Made by a program: the position numbers and the translations under genes. A stretch of 64,000 nt of DNA from contig CAWFIL010000002.1 of NCBI GenBank assembly GCA_963815935.1, positions 420,164-484,163 of the forward strand, in the 5' to 3' direction. Each line of letters begins with the position of its first letter. The first letter of the stretch is position 1. This DNA comes from JARIHD01 sp963815935 (GTDB taxonomy: Bacteria; Patescibacteriota; Saccharimonadia; Saccharimonadales; UBA4665). Shown here piece after piece: positions 1-7,943 of this stretch. The notes under the pieces are model-generated. The model had not been told where the DNA came from and made no database searches. It was given only the letters and a program-made list of their open reading frames with translations.

Positions 1-1
1 C

Positions 2-1222
2 GTGGTTGACCCGCTGGGCCGCCCGCTCGACGGCAAAGGTCCCATCAAGACTAAAGAACGCGGTCTGCTGGAGCGCAAAGCCCCCGGTGTAATGGACCGC
101 AAGTCGGTGCACGAACCACTGATGACGGGTTTGATTGCCATCGACACCATGGTGCCAATCGGCCGTGGCCAGCGTGAGCTGATCATCGGTGACCGCCAGA
201 CGGGTAAGACCGCCATTGCAGTCGACACCATGATTAACCAGGCCAAGCAAAAGACTGGCGTAGTAAACGTCTACGTTGCTATTGGTCAAAAGCTTTCCAA
301 GATTTCCGCCCTTGTCGAACGCCTCAAGCGCGAAGGCGTTATGGACCAGACTATCGTGGTTGCTACCGGCCCTGCCGATCCAGCTCCATTGCTGTACTTG
401 GCGCCATACGCTGGTGCTGCCATGGGTGAGTACTTCCGTGACAATAGTCAGCACGCGTTGATTATTTATGACGACCTCACCAAGCACGCCGTTGCCTATC
501 GTCAGATGAGCCTGCTGCTTCGCCGCCCACCAGGACGCGAAGCGTACCCAGGTGACGTCTTTTACCTGCACTCTCGTCTCCTTGAGCGTGCCGCCAAGCT
601 GAACGACGAACTTGGTGCTGGTTCGCTGACCGCATTGCCGATCATCGAAACCCAGGCCGGCGATATCTCGGCCTACATTCCGACCAACGTTATCTCGATT
701 ACCGATGGCCAGATCTTCCTGGAGACCAACTTGTTCTACCAGGGTATTCGCCCGGCTATTTCGGTTGGTCTATCGGTCTCCCGTGTTGGTGGTGCCGCCC
801 AGACCAAAGCTGTTAAGAGCGTATCTGGCGGTCTAAAGCTCTCGCTGGCTCAGTTCCGCGAACTGGCTGCCTTTGCGCAGTTCTCTAGTGACCTGGATGC
901 TGAAACCAAGCACAGCATTGAGCGCGGACAACGCCTTACCGAACTGCTCAAGCAGAAGCAATACCACCCACTGAGTATCGCTGAACAAACCGCCAGCATT
1001 ATGGCCGCCACCAATGGTGCCTTCGACGAAGTTCCCACTGCTAAGGTCAAGGATGCCCAGGCTGACTTGCTCAACCTGCTCGAGGACAAGCACGGTGCCG
1101 TTATGAAGACCCTCAACAAGGGTGACAAGCCAACCGACGACATCCAAAAGACCATTCTCGACGCCGCCCAGAAAGTTGCTAAGTCATTCGCTGCCACTAA
1201 GTCCGCAAAGGCTAAGGAGTAG
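2..1222 (+). CDS. atpA: ATP synthase F1 subunit alpha (5'-truncated by window edge)
   Basis: This is the nucleotide-binding, non-catalytic alpha subunit of the F1 head of the membrane ATP synthase. The reading frame is open at the left edge, so about 100 N-terminal residues lie outside the window and the first codon here is not the true start. The P-loop GDRQTGKT is at residues 63-70 of the visible part. The SVSRVGG segment carrying the conserved alpha-subunit arginine lies in the middle, and the C-terminal helical domain is complete. It is followed after 6 bases by atpG, in the normal F1 order alpha-gamma-beta-epsilon. The family assignment is certain; only the missing start limits the entry. 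Confidence 0.98.
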   Translation: MVDPLGRPLDGKGPIKTKERGLLERKAPGVMDRKSVHEPLMTGLIAIDTMVPIGRGQRELIIGDRQTGKTAIAVDTMINQAKQKTGVVNVYVAIGQKLSKISALVERLKREGVMDQTIVVATGPADPAPLLYLAPYAGAAMGEYFRDNSQHALIIYDDLTKHAVAYRQMSLLLRRPPGREAYPGDVFYLHSRLLERAAKLNDELGAGSLTALPIIETQAGDISAYIPTNVISITDGQIFLETNLFYQGIRPAISVGLSVSRVGGAAQTKAVKSVSGGLKLSLAQFRELAAFAQFSSDLDAETKHSIERGQRLTELLKQKQYHPLSIAEQTASIMAATNGAFDEVPTAKVKDAQADLLNLLEDKHGAVMKTLNKGDKPTDDIQKTILDAAQKVAKSFAATKSAKAKE

Positions 1223-1228
1223 CCCACC

Positions 1229-2110
1229 ATGGCTTCGCGGCAACAAATTAAGCAGCGCATCGGCTCGGTTAAAAGCACCAAGCAGATCACCAAGGCTATG
1301 CAATTGGTGGCTGCCAGCAAGCTGCGCCGCGCTCAGGATGCCGTTGCCGGACCCCGCGCGTATGCCGAAATGGCCCGTGAAATCCTCGCCCGTCTGCGTG
1401 AGAACGCCGATGGCGAGGGCGAATTCCACCTATACGCAGAGCGCCCCGTCAAGGAGCGCCTGCTGATCGTTATTACCAGCGATCGTGGTTTGGCTGGCGC
1501 CTACAACGCCAACGTTATCCGCCGAATGATTGCCGAGCTAAAGGCTGACCAGCAGGCTGGTGTTGCAACCTCGGTCGTAACCATTGGCAAGCAAGCAGCT
1601 CATGCGGCCAGCCGCATCCAGGGCCTGAACGTACGTGCCGTTTATACGGAGCTGCCCGACCGGCCCGATGCCGACAGCCTGCGTCCGATCTTGAGTTCGG
1701 TTGTTGGCTTATATGCCGACCAAGTCGTAGATGCCGTTGATATCGTCAACACCAAGTACATCTCGACTGTGGTGCAGCAGGTGCAGATGCAGCGTTTGCT
1801 GCCCGCCGGCCACACTGACGAACAAGACAGGACCAAGGTACCAAAAGCCATCGCTACCGCCACGGTAGAGCCATCTGCGGAAGTGCTACTCCGTTCAACG
1901 ACGCTACGCTTGCTGGATGCCCAGATTTATCAGGCATTACTGGAAGCTTCGGCAAGTGAACAATCCATGCGCATGCTGGCAATGAAGAACGCCACCGACA
2001 ACGCTAGTGACATCATTGACGACCTAACACTTGAGTACAACAACGCCCGCCAGGCTGCGATTACTCAGGAGTTGGCCGAAATCACTGGTGGTGCAGAGGC
2101 AATGAAGTAA
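1229..2110 (+). CDS. atpG: ATP synthase F1 subunit gamma
   Basis: The gamma subunit is the central rotor shaft of F1 and couples Fo rotation to catalysis in beta. The 293-residue length is normal. The N-terminal helix begins MASRQQIKQRIGSVKSTKQI and the conserved SDRGLAGAYNANV segment lies near residues 87-99. The C-terminal helix includes MKNATDNASD and the final basic and aliphatic helix that inserts into the alpha3beta3 ring. The gene starts 6 bases after atpA and is followed 32 bases later by atpD, so it is part of one atp transcript. Nothing unusual was seen. Confidence 0.98.
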   Translation: MASRQQIKQRIGSVKSTKQITKAMQLVAASKLRRAQDAVAGPRAYAEMAREILARLRENADGEGEFHLYAERPVKERLLIVITSDRGLAGAYNANVIRRMIAELKADQQAGVATSVVTIGKQAAHAASRIQGLNVRAVYTELPDRPDADSLRPILSSVVGLYADQVVDAVDIVNTKYISTVVQQVQMQRLLPAGHTDEQDRTKVPKAIATATVEPSAEVLLRSTTLRLLDAQIYQALLEASASEQSMRMLAMKNATDNASDIIDDLTLEYNNARQAAITQELAEITGGAEAMK

Positions 2111-2142
2111 GATTAATACCCCTAGAAAGCGGAGAATATTAA

Positions 2143-3534
2143 ATGGCAACAGCAACTAAAGACAAGACCATGACCGGCACCGGGCGCGTAGTGCAGGTCG
2201 TTGGTGTGGTAGTTGACGTTGAATTCGATCAAGGTCAATTGCCACCTATTAACAACGCGCTAAAAGTTGAGCTTAACGATCAGGCTTTGATGCTCGAAGT
2301 GGCCCAGCACTTGAGCGAAACAATCGTACGTACGATTGCCTTGGCAACAACCGACGGCCTAAAGCGTGGACAGGCAGTCGAAAATACCGGGGCACCAATT
2401 AGCGTGCCTATAGGTGACGACACCGTTGGTCGCATGTTCAACGTGATTGGTGAGCCAATCGACAACATGGGCGGCACTTTCAAGAAGAAAGCGCCTATTC
2501 ACCGTCATCCACCAAAGCTCGAGGACCAGGCCGGTTCGGTCGAAATTCTCGAGACTGGCATTAAGGTTATCGACCTCATCGCCCCTATTGTAAAGGGTGG
2601 TAAGGTTGGTCTGTTCGGTGGTGCTGGTGTGGGCAAGACCGTGCTTATCCAGGAATTCATCAACAACATCGCTAAGTTCCATGGTGGTAACTCCGTATTT
2701 GCCGGTGTTGGAGAGCGTACCCGTGAAGGTAATGACCTTTACGACGAAATGAAAGAAGCCGGCGTACTAGACAAGACCGCCCTAGTCTTTGGCCAGATGA
2801 ACGAGCCACCTGGAGCCCGTTTGCGCGTTGGCCTGACTGGCTTAACTATGGCCGAAGCCTTCCGCGACCAGGGTAAGGACGTGTTGCTCTTTATCGACAA
2901 CATCTTCCGCTTTACTCAGGCTGGTTCGGAAGTGTCGGCTCTCTTGGGCCGCCTGCCATCAGCCGTAGGCTACCAGCCTAACTTGCAACAGGAAATGGGT
3001 TCCCTTCAGGAGCGCATTACCTCAACCAAGGAAGGTTCAATCACCTCTGTCCAAGCTGTTTACGTGCCAGCTGACGACCTTACCGACCCGGCTCCGGCTA
3101 CGACCTTTGCCCACCTGGACTCGACCATCGTGCTGAACCGTGCCCTAACCGACATCGGTATCTACCCTGCTGTTGATCCGCTCGACTCCAACTCGACGGT
3201 GCTCGACCCCGAAATTGTAGGTGACGAACACTACAACGTAGCCCGCGAAGTACAGCGTATTTTGCAGCGCTACAAGGACCTGCAAGACATTATTGCCATC
3301 CTTGGTATGGAAGAGCTGTCCGACGAAGACAAGAAGACAGTTGCCCGCGCGCGCCGCATCCAGCGCTTCTTGAGCCAGCCGTTCTTCGTAGCCGAGAAGT
3401 TCACTGGTAACCCCGGCCAGTACGTTTCACTTAAGGACACTGTTAAGAGCTTCCGCGAAATCCTCGATGGCAAGCACGACGACAAACCTGAAAGCGCCTT
3501 CTACATGAAGGGCGACATTAGCGAGGTCAAATAA
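2143..3534 (+). CDS. atpD: ATP synthase F1 subunit beta
   Basis: This is the catalytic subunit of F1, which makes or hydrolyses ATP at the membrane. The 463-residue protein has the P-loop GGAGVGKT at residues 159-166, the GERTREGNDLY segment around 191-201 with the catalytic glutamate, and the PSAVGYQPNL and DDLTDPAPATTFAHLD signatures. A purine-rich ribosome site lies just upstream of the ATG (aagcggagaat). It is followed after 5 bases by a short ORF that is not a known ATP synthase subunit, and then by atpC. Length and motifs are fully typical. Confidence 0.99.
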   Translation: MATATKDKTMTGTGRVVQVVGVVVDVEFDQGQLPPINNALKVELNDQALMLEVAQHLSETIVRTIALATTDGLKRGQAVENTGAPISVPIGDDTVGRMFNVIGEPIDNMGGTFKKKAPIHRHPPKLEDQAGSVEILETGIKVIDLIAPIVKGGKVGLFGGAGVGKTVLIQEFINNIAKFHGGNSVFAGVGERTREGNDLYDEMKEAGVLDKTALVFGQMNEPPGARLRVGLTGLTMAEAFRDQGKDVLLFIDNIFRFTQAGSEVSALLGRLPSAVGYQPNLQQEMGSLQERITSTKEGSITSVQAVYVPADDLTDPAPATTFAHLDSTIVLNRALTDIGIYPAVDPLDSNSTVLDPEIVGDEHYNVAREVQRILQRYKDLQDIIAILGMEELSDEDKKTVARARRIQRFLSQPFFVAEKFTGNPGQYVSLKDTVKSFREILDGKHDDKPESAFYMKGDISEVK

Positions 3535-3539
3535 CATCT

Positions 3540-3818
3540 ATGGGCGAGGCAACGGGTGTACTAGAGCGAATCGACGAAGCGTTGGTTTTCAACGATGAAG
3601 TCATTAGTGCTGCCACCCCTGTCCCCCCTGACCTACTTGGCGAAATAGACGTTCTCCTAGAGGAATCTATGGAAAACGGAATAACAATCCTTCCAACAGC
3701 CGTAGATGAGCGAGAGGTCATGATAGGCGCGTTTATGCGCCATGCACTGCCAGCCGTTGCCCGCCGGACCGGTATGCCCCTCTCTGCAGTAGTTGGACAA
3801 AGGAGTATATACGTATGA
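3540..3818 (+). CDS. Hypothetical 92-aa protein inserted between atpD and atpC
   Basis: I do not recognise this family. The 92-residue product has no membrane segment, no cysteine and no signal peptide. It is acidic in its first half and has a basic segment around residues 70-78. It starts 5 bases after atpD and its stop overlaps the atpC start in an ATGA arrangement (3815-3818), so its translation should be coupled to atpC. Only a distant GAGGT precedes its ATG. Standard F1 operons run beta then epsilon with nothing between. It could be a lineage-specific regulator of the ATPase or a conserved ORF of unrelated function; the tight packing argues that it is translated. Confidence 0.7.
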   Translation: MGEATGVLERIDEALVFNDEVISAATPVPPDLLGEIDVLLEESMENGITILPTAVDEREVMIGAFMRHALPAVARRTGMPLSAVVGQRSIYV

Positions 3819-4240
3819 AATTTGAATTAGTCTCGCTAGATGGCGTAAAGTTTAGTGCCGACGCCTACTCGGTAATTTTGCCGACAGCTGCTGGCCAGAT
3901 TACGCTGCTACCCCACCATGAGCCGCTGCTTGGCGTGGTGGTACCTGGCGTAATCACTATTCGTCGTCAGAAGACTGACGCAGACTACCACCTGGAGCAC
4001 TACGCTACTTACGGTGGTGTACTAGAGGTGTCTGGCGAAGGTGCTCGCGTCTTGGTAGACGAAGCCACGCATGGCGCAGAAATCAACGAAGCTGAAGCCG
4101 AAAAGGCTCACCAGACCGCACTTGATTTGCGTAAGGCTGCCAAGGACCAAGTGGAGCTCGACAAAGCCCAGGCTTTGGTCGACCGCCATGCCGTCCGTTT
4201 GGAAGTTGCCCGTATGCGTCGCCGTCACCAGCGTCACTAG
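3815..4240 (+). CDS. atpC: ATP synthase F1 subunit epsilon
   Basis: The epsilon subunit sits in the central stalk and can inhibit ATP hydrolysis. The 141-residue protein has the N-terminal beta-sandwich (early FELVSLDGVKF, then the LLPHHEPLLGVVVPG segment typical of the family). It ends in a helical C-terminal domain of alternating acidic and basic residues, finishing in a strongly basic tail. A good ribosome site AAAGGAG lies at 3800-3804, inside the end of the preceding ORF, and the start overlaps that stop codon. It is the last gene of the operon; a perfect terminator begins 15 bases after its stop. Confidence 0.97.
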   Translation: MKFELVSLDGVKFSADAYSVILPTAAGQITLLPHHEPLLGVVVPGVITIRRQKTDADYHLEHYATYGGVLEVSGEGARVLVDEATHGAEINEAEAEKAHQTALDLRKAAKDQVELDKAQALVDRHAVRLEVARMRRRHQRH

Positions 4241-4254
4241 TCCGCTAACGACTT

Positions 4255-4290
4255 CACTAAAAAAGCGCCATCACTGGCGCTTTTTTAGTG
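4255..4290 (+). terminator. Rho-independent terminator of the atp operon
   Basis: A perfect 16-base inverted repeat (arms 4255-4270 and 4275-4290) encloses a 4-base loop. The GC core (GCGCCA/TGGCGC) is flanked by A and T runs, so the hairpin can terminate transcription from both sides: atpC from the left and the leftward gene 4307-5128 from the right. Confidence 0.95.
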
Positions 4291-4306
4291 TCGTAGGGAG
4301 GGCATC

Positions 4307-5128
4307 TCAGTACCCGATAAGCTGGATATCCAGAGGTATGCCCTCGGGCTGAGGTAGGTGCATAATGGTGGCGCCGACAAGTGCAGCATGCGCTGCCATA
4401 AATTGATTTTCGGGTATCTGTAGGCCATCATGATATGCGATACTCCCCGCATCGCTATTTAATGCGTGATTTACTCGTGGAAGCAGGCCGGGATTTAGGC
4501 CATACCTGGGCGTCCCATTTTGCCAGGCTGCAGCAGTATCCCACAGATCAGGTGAGTATATAGCGACCACCCCAGGGGCGGCGTGGTCGTCAGCTTCTAG
4601 GGGGACCCGCATGACTGGGGGTAGAAACTCCTCGCTGCCATCGCTATGCTCCCACATTGTCCCCTCCAGCAAGTGCGGATCTGCTTCTTCTGGCGTGAGT
4701 ATGTGGCCTTTTGCTAGCATGGCCGCAGCAATCTCGGGTAGGTCGTCGAAGTGTCGTCTTTCTAGATGTGGCATGTAGGCGACTGCTAGTGCAAAGACTT
4801 CCTCTGGCCGCGTAGCAATTGCGCCGAGGATGCTAGTGCCCCCCAAGTATGCTGCGCAGCGTTCGTGCATGTTTGGCTCGTAATGCGCCTCCCGCAGCCG
4901 TTGGGCATGCCGCGCGCTTGCAATGTGCACCGGCACGTCAACCTGGCCAAACGCCAGGTGCGACGCCATGTATCGGGCTTTACCGACGCCATAAATGCCA
5001 GCGGGGGCCTGTATGCCCAAGCCTTCGCCGGGCCTGTCTTCGGTACAACGTATGCGGGCTGGCCTCACTTGGGAGGGCGGCTGAAACGGGTGTAGGTAAT
5101 CGGTGGGAGTAAAATGTTGCTCGCTCAT
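4307..5128 (-). CDS. Hypothetical protein, 273 aa
   Basis: No family is recognised. The product is soluble-looking, with no signal peptide or membrane span, and is rich in His, Pro and acidic residues. It contains many histidines spread over the chain (for example MPHLERRHFDD and WEHSDGSEE), but no clear catalytic triad or nucleotide-binding motif. It is a single gene: leftward transcription ends at the shared bidirectional terminator at 4255-4290. Its own promoter is probably TTGGCT-18-TATAAT at 5166-5195. A CRP-like palindrome at 5137-5152 lies between that promoter and the start codon, where a bound protein would repress. Confidence 0.75.
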   Translation of the reverse strand: MSEQHFTPTDYLHPFQPPSQVRPARIRCTEDRPGEGLGIQAPAGIYGVGKARYMASHLAFGQVDVPVHIASARHAQRLREAHYEPNMHERCAAYLGGTSILGAIATRPEEVFALAVAYMPHLERRHFDDLPEIAAAMLAKGHILTPEEADPHLLEGTMWEHSDGSEEFLPPVMRVPLEADDHAAPGVVAIYSPDLWDTAAAWQNGTPRYGLNPGLLPRVNHALNSDAGSIAYHDGLQIPENQFMAAHAALVGATIMHLPQPEGIPLDIQLIGY

Positions 5129-5136
5129 AATTTATT

Positions 5137-5152
5137 TGTGACATTAATCACA
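5137..5152. promoter_or_regulatory. CRP/FNR-like palindrome TGTGA-N6-TCACA
   Basis: The sequence TGTGACATTAATCACA is a perfect TGTGA-N6-TCACA palindrome. It sits between the predicted -10 box (5166-5171) and the start of the leftward gene 4307-5128, about +15 relative to that promoter, and about 160 bases upstream of the predicted rightward start for the Ehr-like operon. Similar palindromes occur at 20791, 23957 and 49056. Calling it a regulator site is inference. Confidence 0.5.
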
Positions 5153-5165
5153 GTAACAGCGGACG

Positions 5166-5195
5166 ATTATAGTACTCTTCAATAGCAAAAGCCAA
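5166..5195 (-). promoter_or_regulatory. Predicted promoter of the leftward gene 4307-5128
   Basis: On the minus strand, TTGGCT (5190-5195) is followed by an 18-base spacer and a consensus TATAAT (5166-5171). The start codon at 5128 lies about 30 bases beyond the expected transcription start. Confidence 0.5.
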
Positions 5196-5269
5196 TGATT
5201 TTTTGGTCAGTGGTTTTTGAAAAAACCTATTTACTTTGGGCAAAACTTGGGAGTATTATGATAACGAAA

Positions 5270-5299
5270 TTGATCCTTACGCTCTTGCGTGGATATAAT
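5270..5299 (+). promoter_or_regulatory. Predicted promoter of the Ehr-like operon
   Basis: TTGATC (5270-5275), an 18-base spacer and a consensus TATAAT (5294-5299) lie about 55 bases upstream of the first Ehr-like gene. It is the only strong rightward promoter match in the 224-base divergent gap 5129-5352. Confidence 0.6.
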
Positions 5300-5324
5300 C
5301 ACTAAAAGGTTAAACGGGTAAATC

Positions 5325-5350
5325 GGTCGTCCGGCGACCATTTTTATTTT
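5325..5350 (+). promoter_or_regulatory. Hairpin plus T-rich tract just before the first Ehr-like gene
   Basis: A GC-rich stem (GGTCG 5325-5329 with CGACC 5335-5339) is followed at once by ATTTTTATTTT and then the ATG at 5353. The layout resembles a short intrinsic terminator or attenuator. No Shine-Dalgarno sequence separates it from the start codon. The stem is only 5 bp, so the call is weak. Confidence 0.35.
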
Positions 5351-5352
5351 CG

Positions 5353-5886
5353 ATGCGTACATTCTTAACTAAGTTACTTTCGCCTCCCAAAACAGTAATT
5401 CCACAAGCTGATATTAGCAAAATGCCCGACGAGGTTGTGGTTGTCGGTAAAGAAATCCAAAAAAAGGTTAAACGACTCTTTAGTGGTTCCTTGGCGATTC
5501 GCCAGGTTGACGCTGGCTCCGACAATGCCTGCGAGCACGAACTAACTGCATTGTCCAACGCCTATTACGACGTTGGTCGTTTTGGTATTCATTTTGTGGC
5601 TTCCCCCCGACATGCCGATATGCTGATGGTGACTGGGCCGGTTTCGCGCAGTATGGCTGACGCATTAGTGGCGGCCTACGAAGGTACGCCAAACCCAAAG
5701 ATCGTGGTCGCCGTTGGTGACGACGCTATCGACGGCGGCATATTCAAGGGCAGCTATGCTACTTACGACGGTGTAAGCTCGGTTATTCCTGTTGATTACG
5801 CGATCCCCGGCGACCCGCCTACGCCCACCGTTATTCTTCGTTCCCTTTTGCGTATCTTAGGTGAGATGGAAGGAAAGAAGAAATAA
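5353..5886 (+). CDS. Ehr/Hyf-like small subunit (NuoB/HyfI family) with Fe-S ligands replaced
   Basis: The 177-residue protein aligns closely with the HycG/HyfI/NuoB subunit, which normally holds the [4Fe-4S] cluster (N2) next to the active site. The family signatures are clear: RQVDAG, YYDVGRFGIHFVASPRHAD, VTGPV and IPVDYAIPG. The usual ligand cysteines are altered. In the family these fall in AGSCNGCE, VGDCA and PGCPP; here they read GSDNACE (D57, C60), VGDDA (D124) and PGDPP (D154). Three of four cysteines are therefore aspartates and C60 is the only cysteine in the protein. A conventional cluster looks impossible, although the fold is well kept. It is the first gene of a six-gene operon; no ribosome site is evident before the ATG. 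Confidence 0.88.
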   Translation: MRTFLTKLLSPPKTVIPQADISKMPDEVVVVGKEIQKKVKRLFSGSLAIRQVDAGSDNACEHELTALSNAYYDVGRFGIHFVASPRHADMLMVTGPVSRSMADALVAAYEGTPNPKIVVAVGDDAIDGGIFKGSYATYDGVSSVIPVDYAIPGDPPTPTVILRSLLRILGEMEGKKK

Positions 5887-5887
5887 T

Positions 5888-7939
5888 ATGTTTGATGCAA
5901 TCGCCTCACCAGCGGGTCTGAATACGTTGTTGGTGCTCTTTGGTTTGGGATTTATCGGTGCTCTGGCAGCGGCTAAGTCTGACCGTCTGGCGAATTTCTG
6001 GAGTAACGGGCTCGCTATGCTTGGTTCTATTTGGGGCATGCTTTTTGCCTCGTCAATTTTTGTATCAGGTCATGAGGTTGCAGCTAAGGTTGCAACCTCT
6101 AGTTTTTCGCAGTTTTCTATCTCGTTTCATGTCGACAAGCTGTCGGCCTTCTTTATTTTTGTCATTTCTCTAGTCGCGCTGCTCTGCTCGACATATGGCA
6201 TCGGATACGTAAAGGAATACTACAAGCGCTACAACATCGGGGCGCTTGGTTTCTTTTATAACACCTTTATACTCGGTATGTTGTTGGTGGTTACCGCCTC
6301 TAACGGCCTGTGGTTTTTGGCTGCTTGGGAGATCATGTCCCTTGCATCGTACTTCTTGGTGATTTACGACCGTGATAACCCGCAGAACATACGAGCGGGA
6401 TTTATGTATCTGGTTATGACCCACGTGGGTGCGGCATTTATCCTGCTCTCACTACTGGTGCTATACCACTATAGCCACAGTTTTGATTTTGCCGCTCTTG
6501 CTGCCGCTGCGCCTGCTATGCCGCCAGTCGCGCTTGGCGCAGTATTTGTCATGATGTTTATTGGTCTAGGCACCAAAGCAGGTATCGTTCCCTTACACAT
6601 TTGGTTGCCTTCGGCCCACCCGGCTGCGCCATCACATGTATCGGCACTGATGTCGGGTGTCATGATCAAGACCGGCATCTACATGATGATCCGCCTTTTC
6701 CTGGATATTTTGCATCCAGCTCCTCTGTGGTGGGGCGTGGTAGTGCTGATTGCTGGTGCCGTATCTTCGCTGCTTGGCGTTTTGTATGCGCTAACCGAGC
6801 ACGACATTAAGCGTCTACTCGCCTATCACAGTATCGAGAATATCGGAATCATCCTGTTGGGCCTGGGGAGCGCGTTGATCTTTTCCAGCCTGCATCGCCC
6901 AGAGCTTATGGTGCTCGCGCTGGTGGCCTCGTTGTTCCATACGCTAAACCATGCCGTATTTAAGTCGTTGCTCTTTATGAGTGCTGGCTCCATGATTCAG
7001 GCTACCCATACGCGCAACATTGAGCAGTACGGTGGTTTGCTCAAGGTCTTACCATTTACTGGTTTATTCTTCTTGGTCGGTTCGATGGCTATCTCTGCTT
7101 TGCCTCCATTTAACGGATTCTTTAGTGAGTGGCTAACCTTCCAATCGCTATTCAATGGTTTGGCTATGTCAGGCACGTACGTGCAGTGGGTGTTTGTTGC
7201 GGCTACGGCATCACTGGCCTTTACGGGCGGTTTGGCGTTGGCTTGTTTTGTTAAGGCGTTCGGTGTTAGCTTTTTGGCTCGTCCGCGAAGCCAGGCTGCC
7301 AAAAAAGCCAAGGAGTCCTCGGCTCCTATGCTCGTTGGTATGGCTGGCTTAGCCCTGGCCTGCTTGGCGATTGGCGTGCTCTCGTCTCCAGTGGCTCATG
7401 CGCTACAAGACGTTGCCAGTAACGTTACGGGCGTTGCTGGAACGGTTGTAAATACAACTCATATGCAGACGCTGTCTGTTCGTGCTATTACGGCATCTGT
7501 CTCTGGCCCAGCGGTCGTGAGCCTGCTGCTTCTGGTTCCAGCTGGCGTTTTCCTGGGCGTCCGCTACGGTGTATATCGTCGTCAAAAGGTAGTCACAGGT
7601 AAGACTTGGGATTGCGGTACAGAGCTCAACGAGCGAATGGAGATAACGGCGAGTGGTTTCTCGCAGTCCATTGTCAGAATCTTTGGTATGTTCCTCCGTC
7701 CAGCATTGCACCACCAGATTGAGCATCACGATAGCGCCAAGCCTAATCCGTACTCACTCAAATCGCAAACGGTGTCGATGCATGTTCATGACCTATACCA
7801 GGCACACTTGTATCGTCCACTGTATGCGGGTTTGCTAGCGCTATCTAGGGGTGTTCGCCGTCTCCAAAACGGTAACCTGAACGCATATGTGCTGTATATC
7901 TTCGTAATTGTGATAATCGCACTGGTATTGGGAGCCTGA
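5888..7939 (+). CDS. Ehr/Hyf-like membrane subunit, NuoL/HyfB antiporter-type
   Basis: This is a polytopic subunit of the NuoL/M/N and Mrp-antiporter superfamily, expected to translocate protons or sodium. I place the start at the ATG 5888, two bases after the previous stop, with AAGGAAAG as ribosome site; an in-frame GTG at 5861 would overlap the upstream gene. The product is about 683 residues. Conserved features include the glutamate in AAWEIMSLASYF, the lysine in GTKAGIVPLHIWLPSAHPAAP and the ALMSGVMIKTGIYMMIR helix. The C-terminal part (DCGTELNERMEITASGFSQ) matches the HyfB/HycC tail. Ion-channel residues therefore appear intact although the partner redox subunits are degenerate. Confidence 0.92.
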   Translation: MFDAIASPAGLNTLLVLFGLGFIGALAAAKSDRLANFWSNGLAMLGSIWGMLFASSIFVSGHEVAAKVATSSFSQFSISFHVDKLSAFFIFVISLVALLCSTYGIGYVKEYYKRYNIGALGFFYNTFILGMLLVVTASNGLWFLAAWEIMSLASYFLVIYDRDNPQNIRAGFMYLVMTHVGAAFILLSLLVLYHYSHSFDFAALAAAAPAMPPVALGAVFVMMFIGLGTKAGIVPLHIWLPSAHPAAPSHVSALMSGVMIKTGIYMMIRLFLDILHPAPLWWGVVVLIAGAVSSLLGVLYALTEHDIKRLLAYHSIENIGIILLGLGSALIFSSLHRPELMVLALVASLFHTLNHAVFKSLLFMSAGSMIQATHTRNIEQYGGLLKVLPFTGLFFLVGSMAISALPPFNGFFSEWLTFQSLFNGLAMSGTYVQWVFVAATASLAFTGGLALACFVKAFGVSFLARPRSQAAKKAKESSAPMLVGMAGLALACLAIGVLSSPVAHALQDVASNVTGVAGTVVNTTHMQTLSVRAITASVSGPAVVSLLLLVPAGVFLGVRYGVYRRQKVVTGKTWDCGTELNERMEITASGFSQSIVRIFGMFLRPALHHQIEHHDSAKPNPYSLKSQTVSMHVHDLYQAHLYRPLYAGLLALSRGVRRLQNGNLNAYVLYIFVIVIIALVLGA

Positions 7940-7943
7940 GTAT

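Noticed and set aside
850..1320. Long antisense ORFs over atpA/atpG and over the helicase (25006-26321)
   Set aside because: They have no start context and mirror the codon bias of the sense genes.
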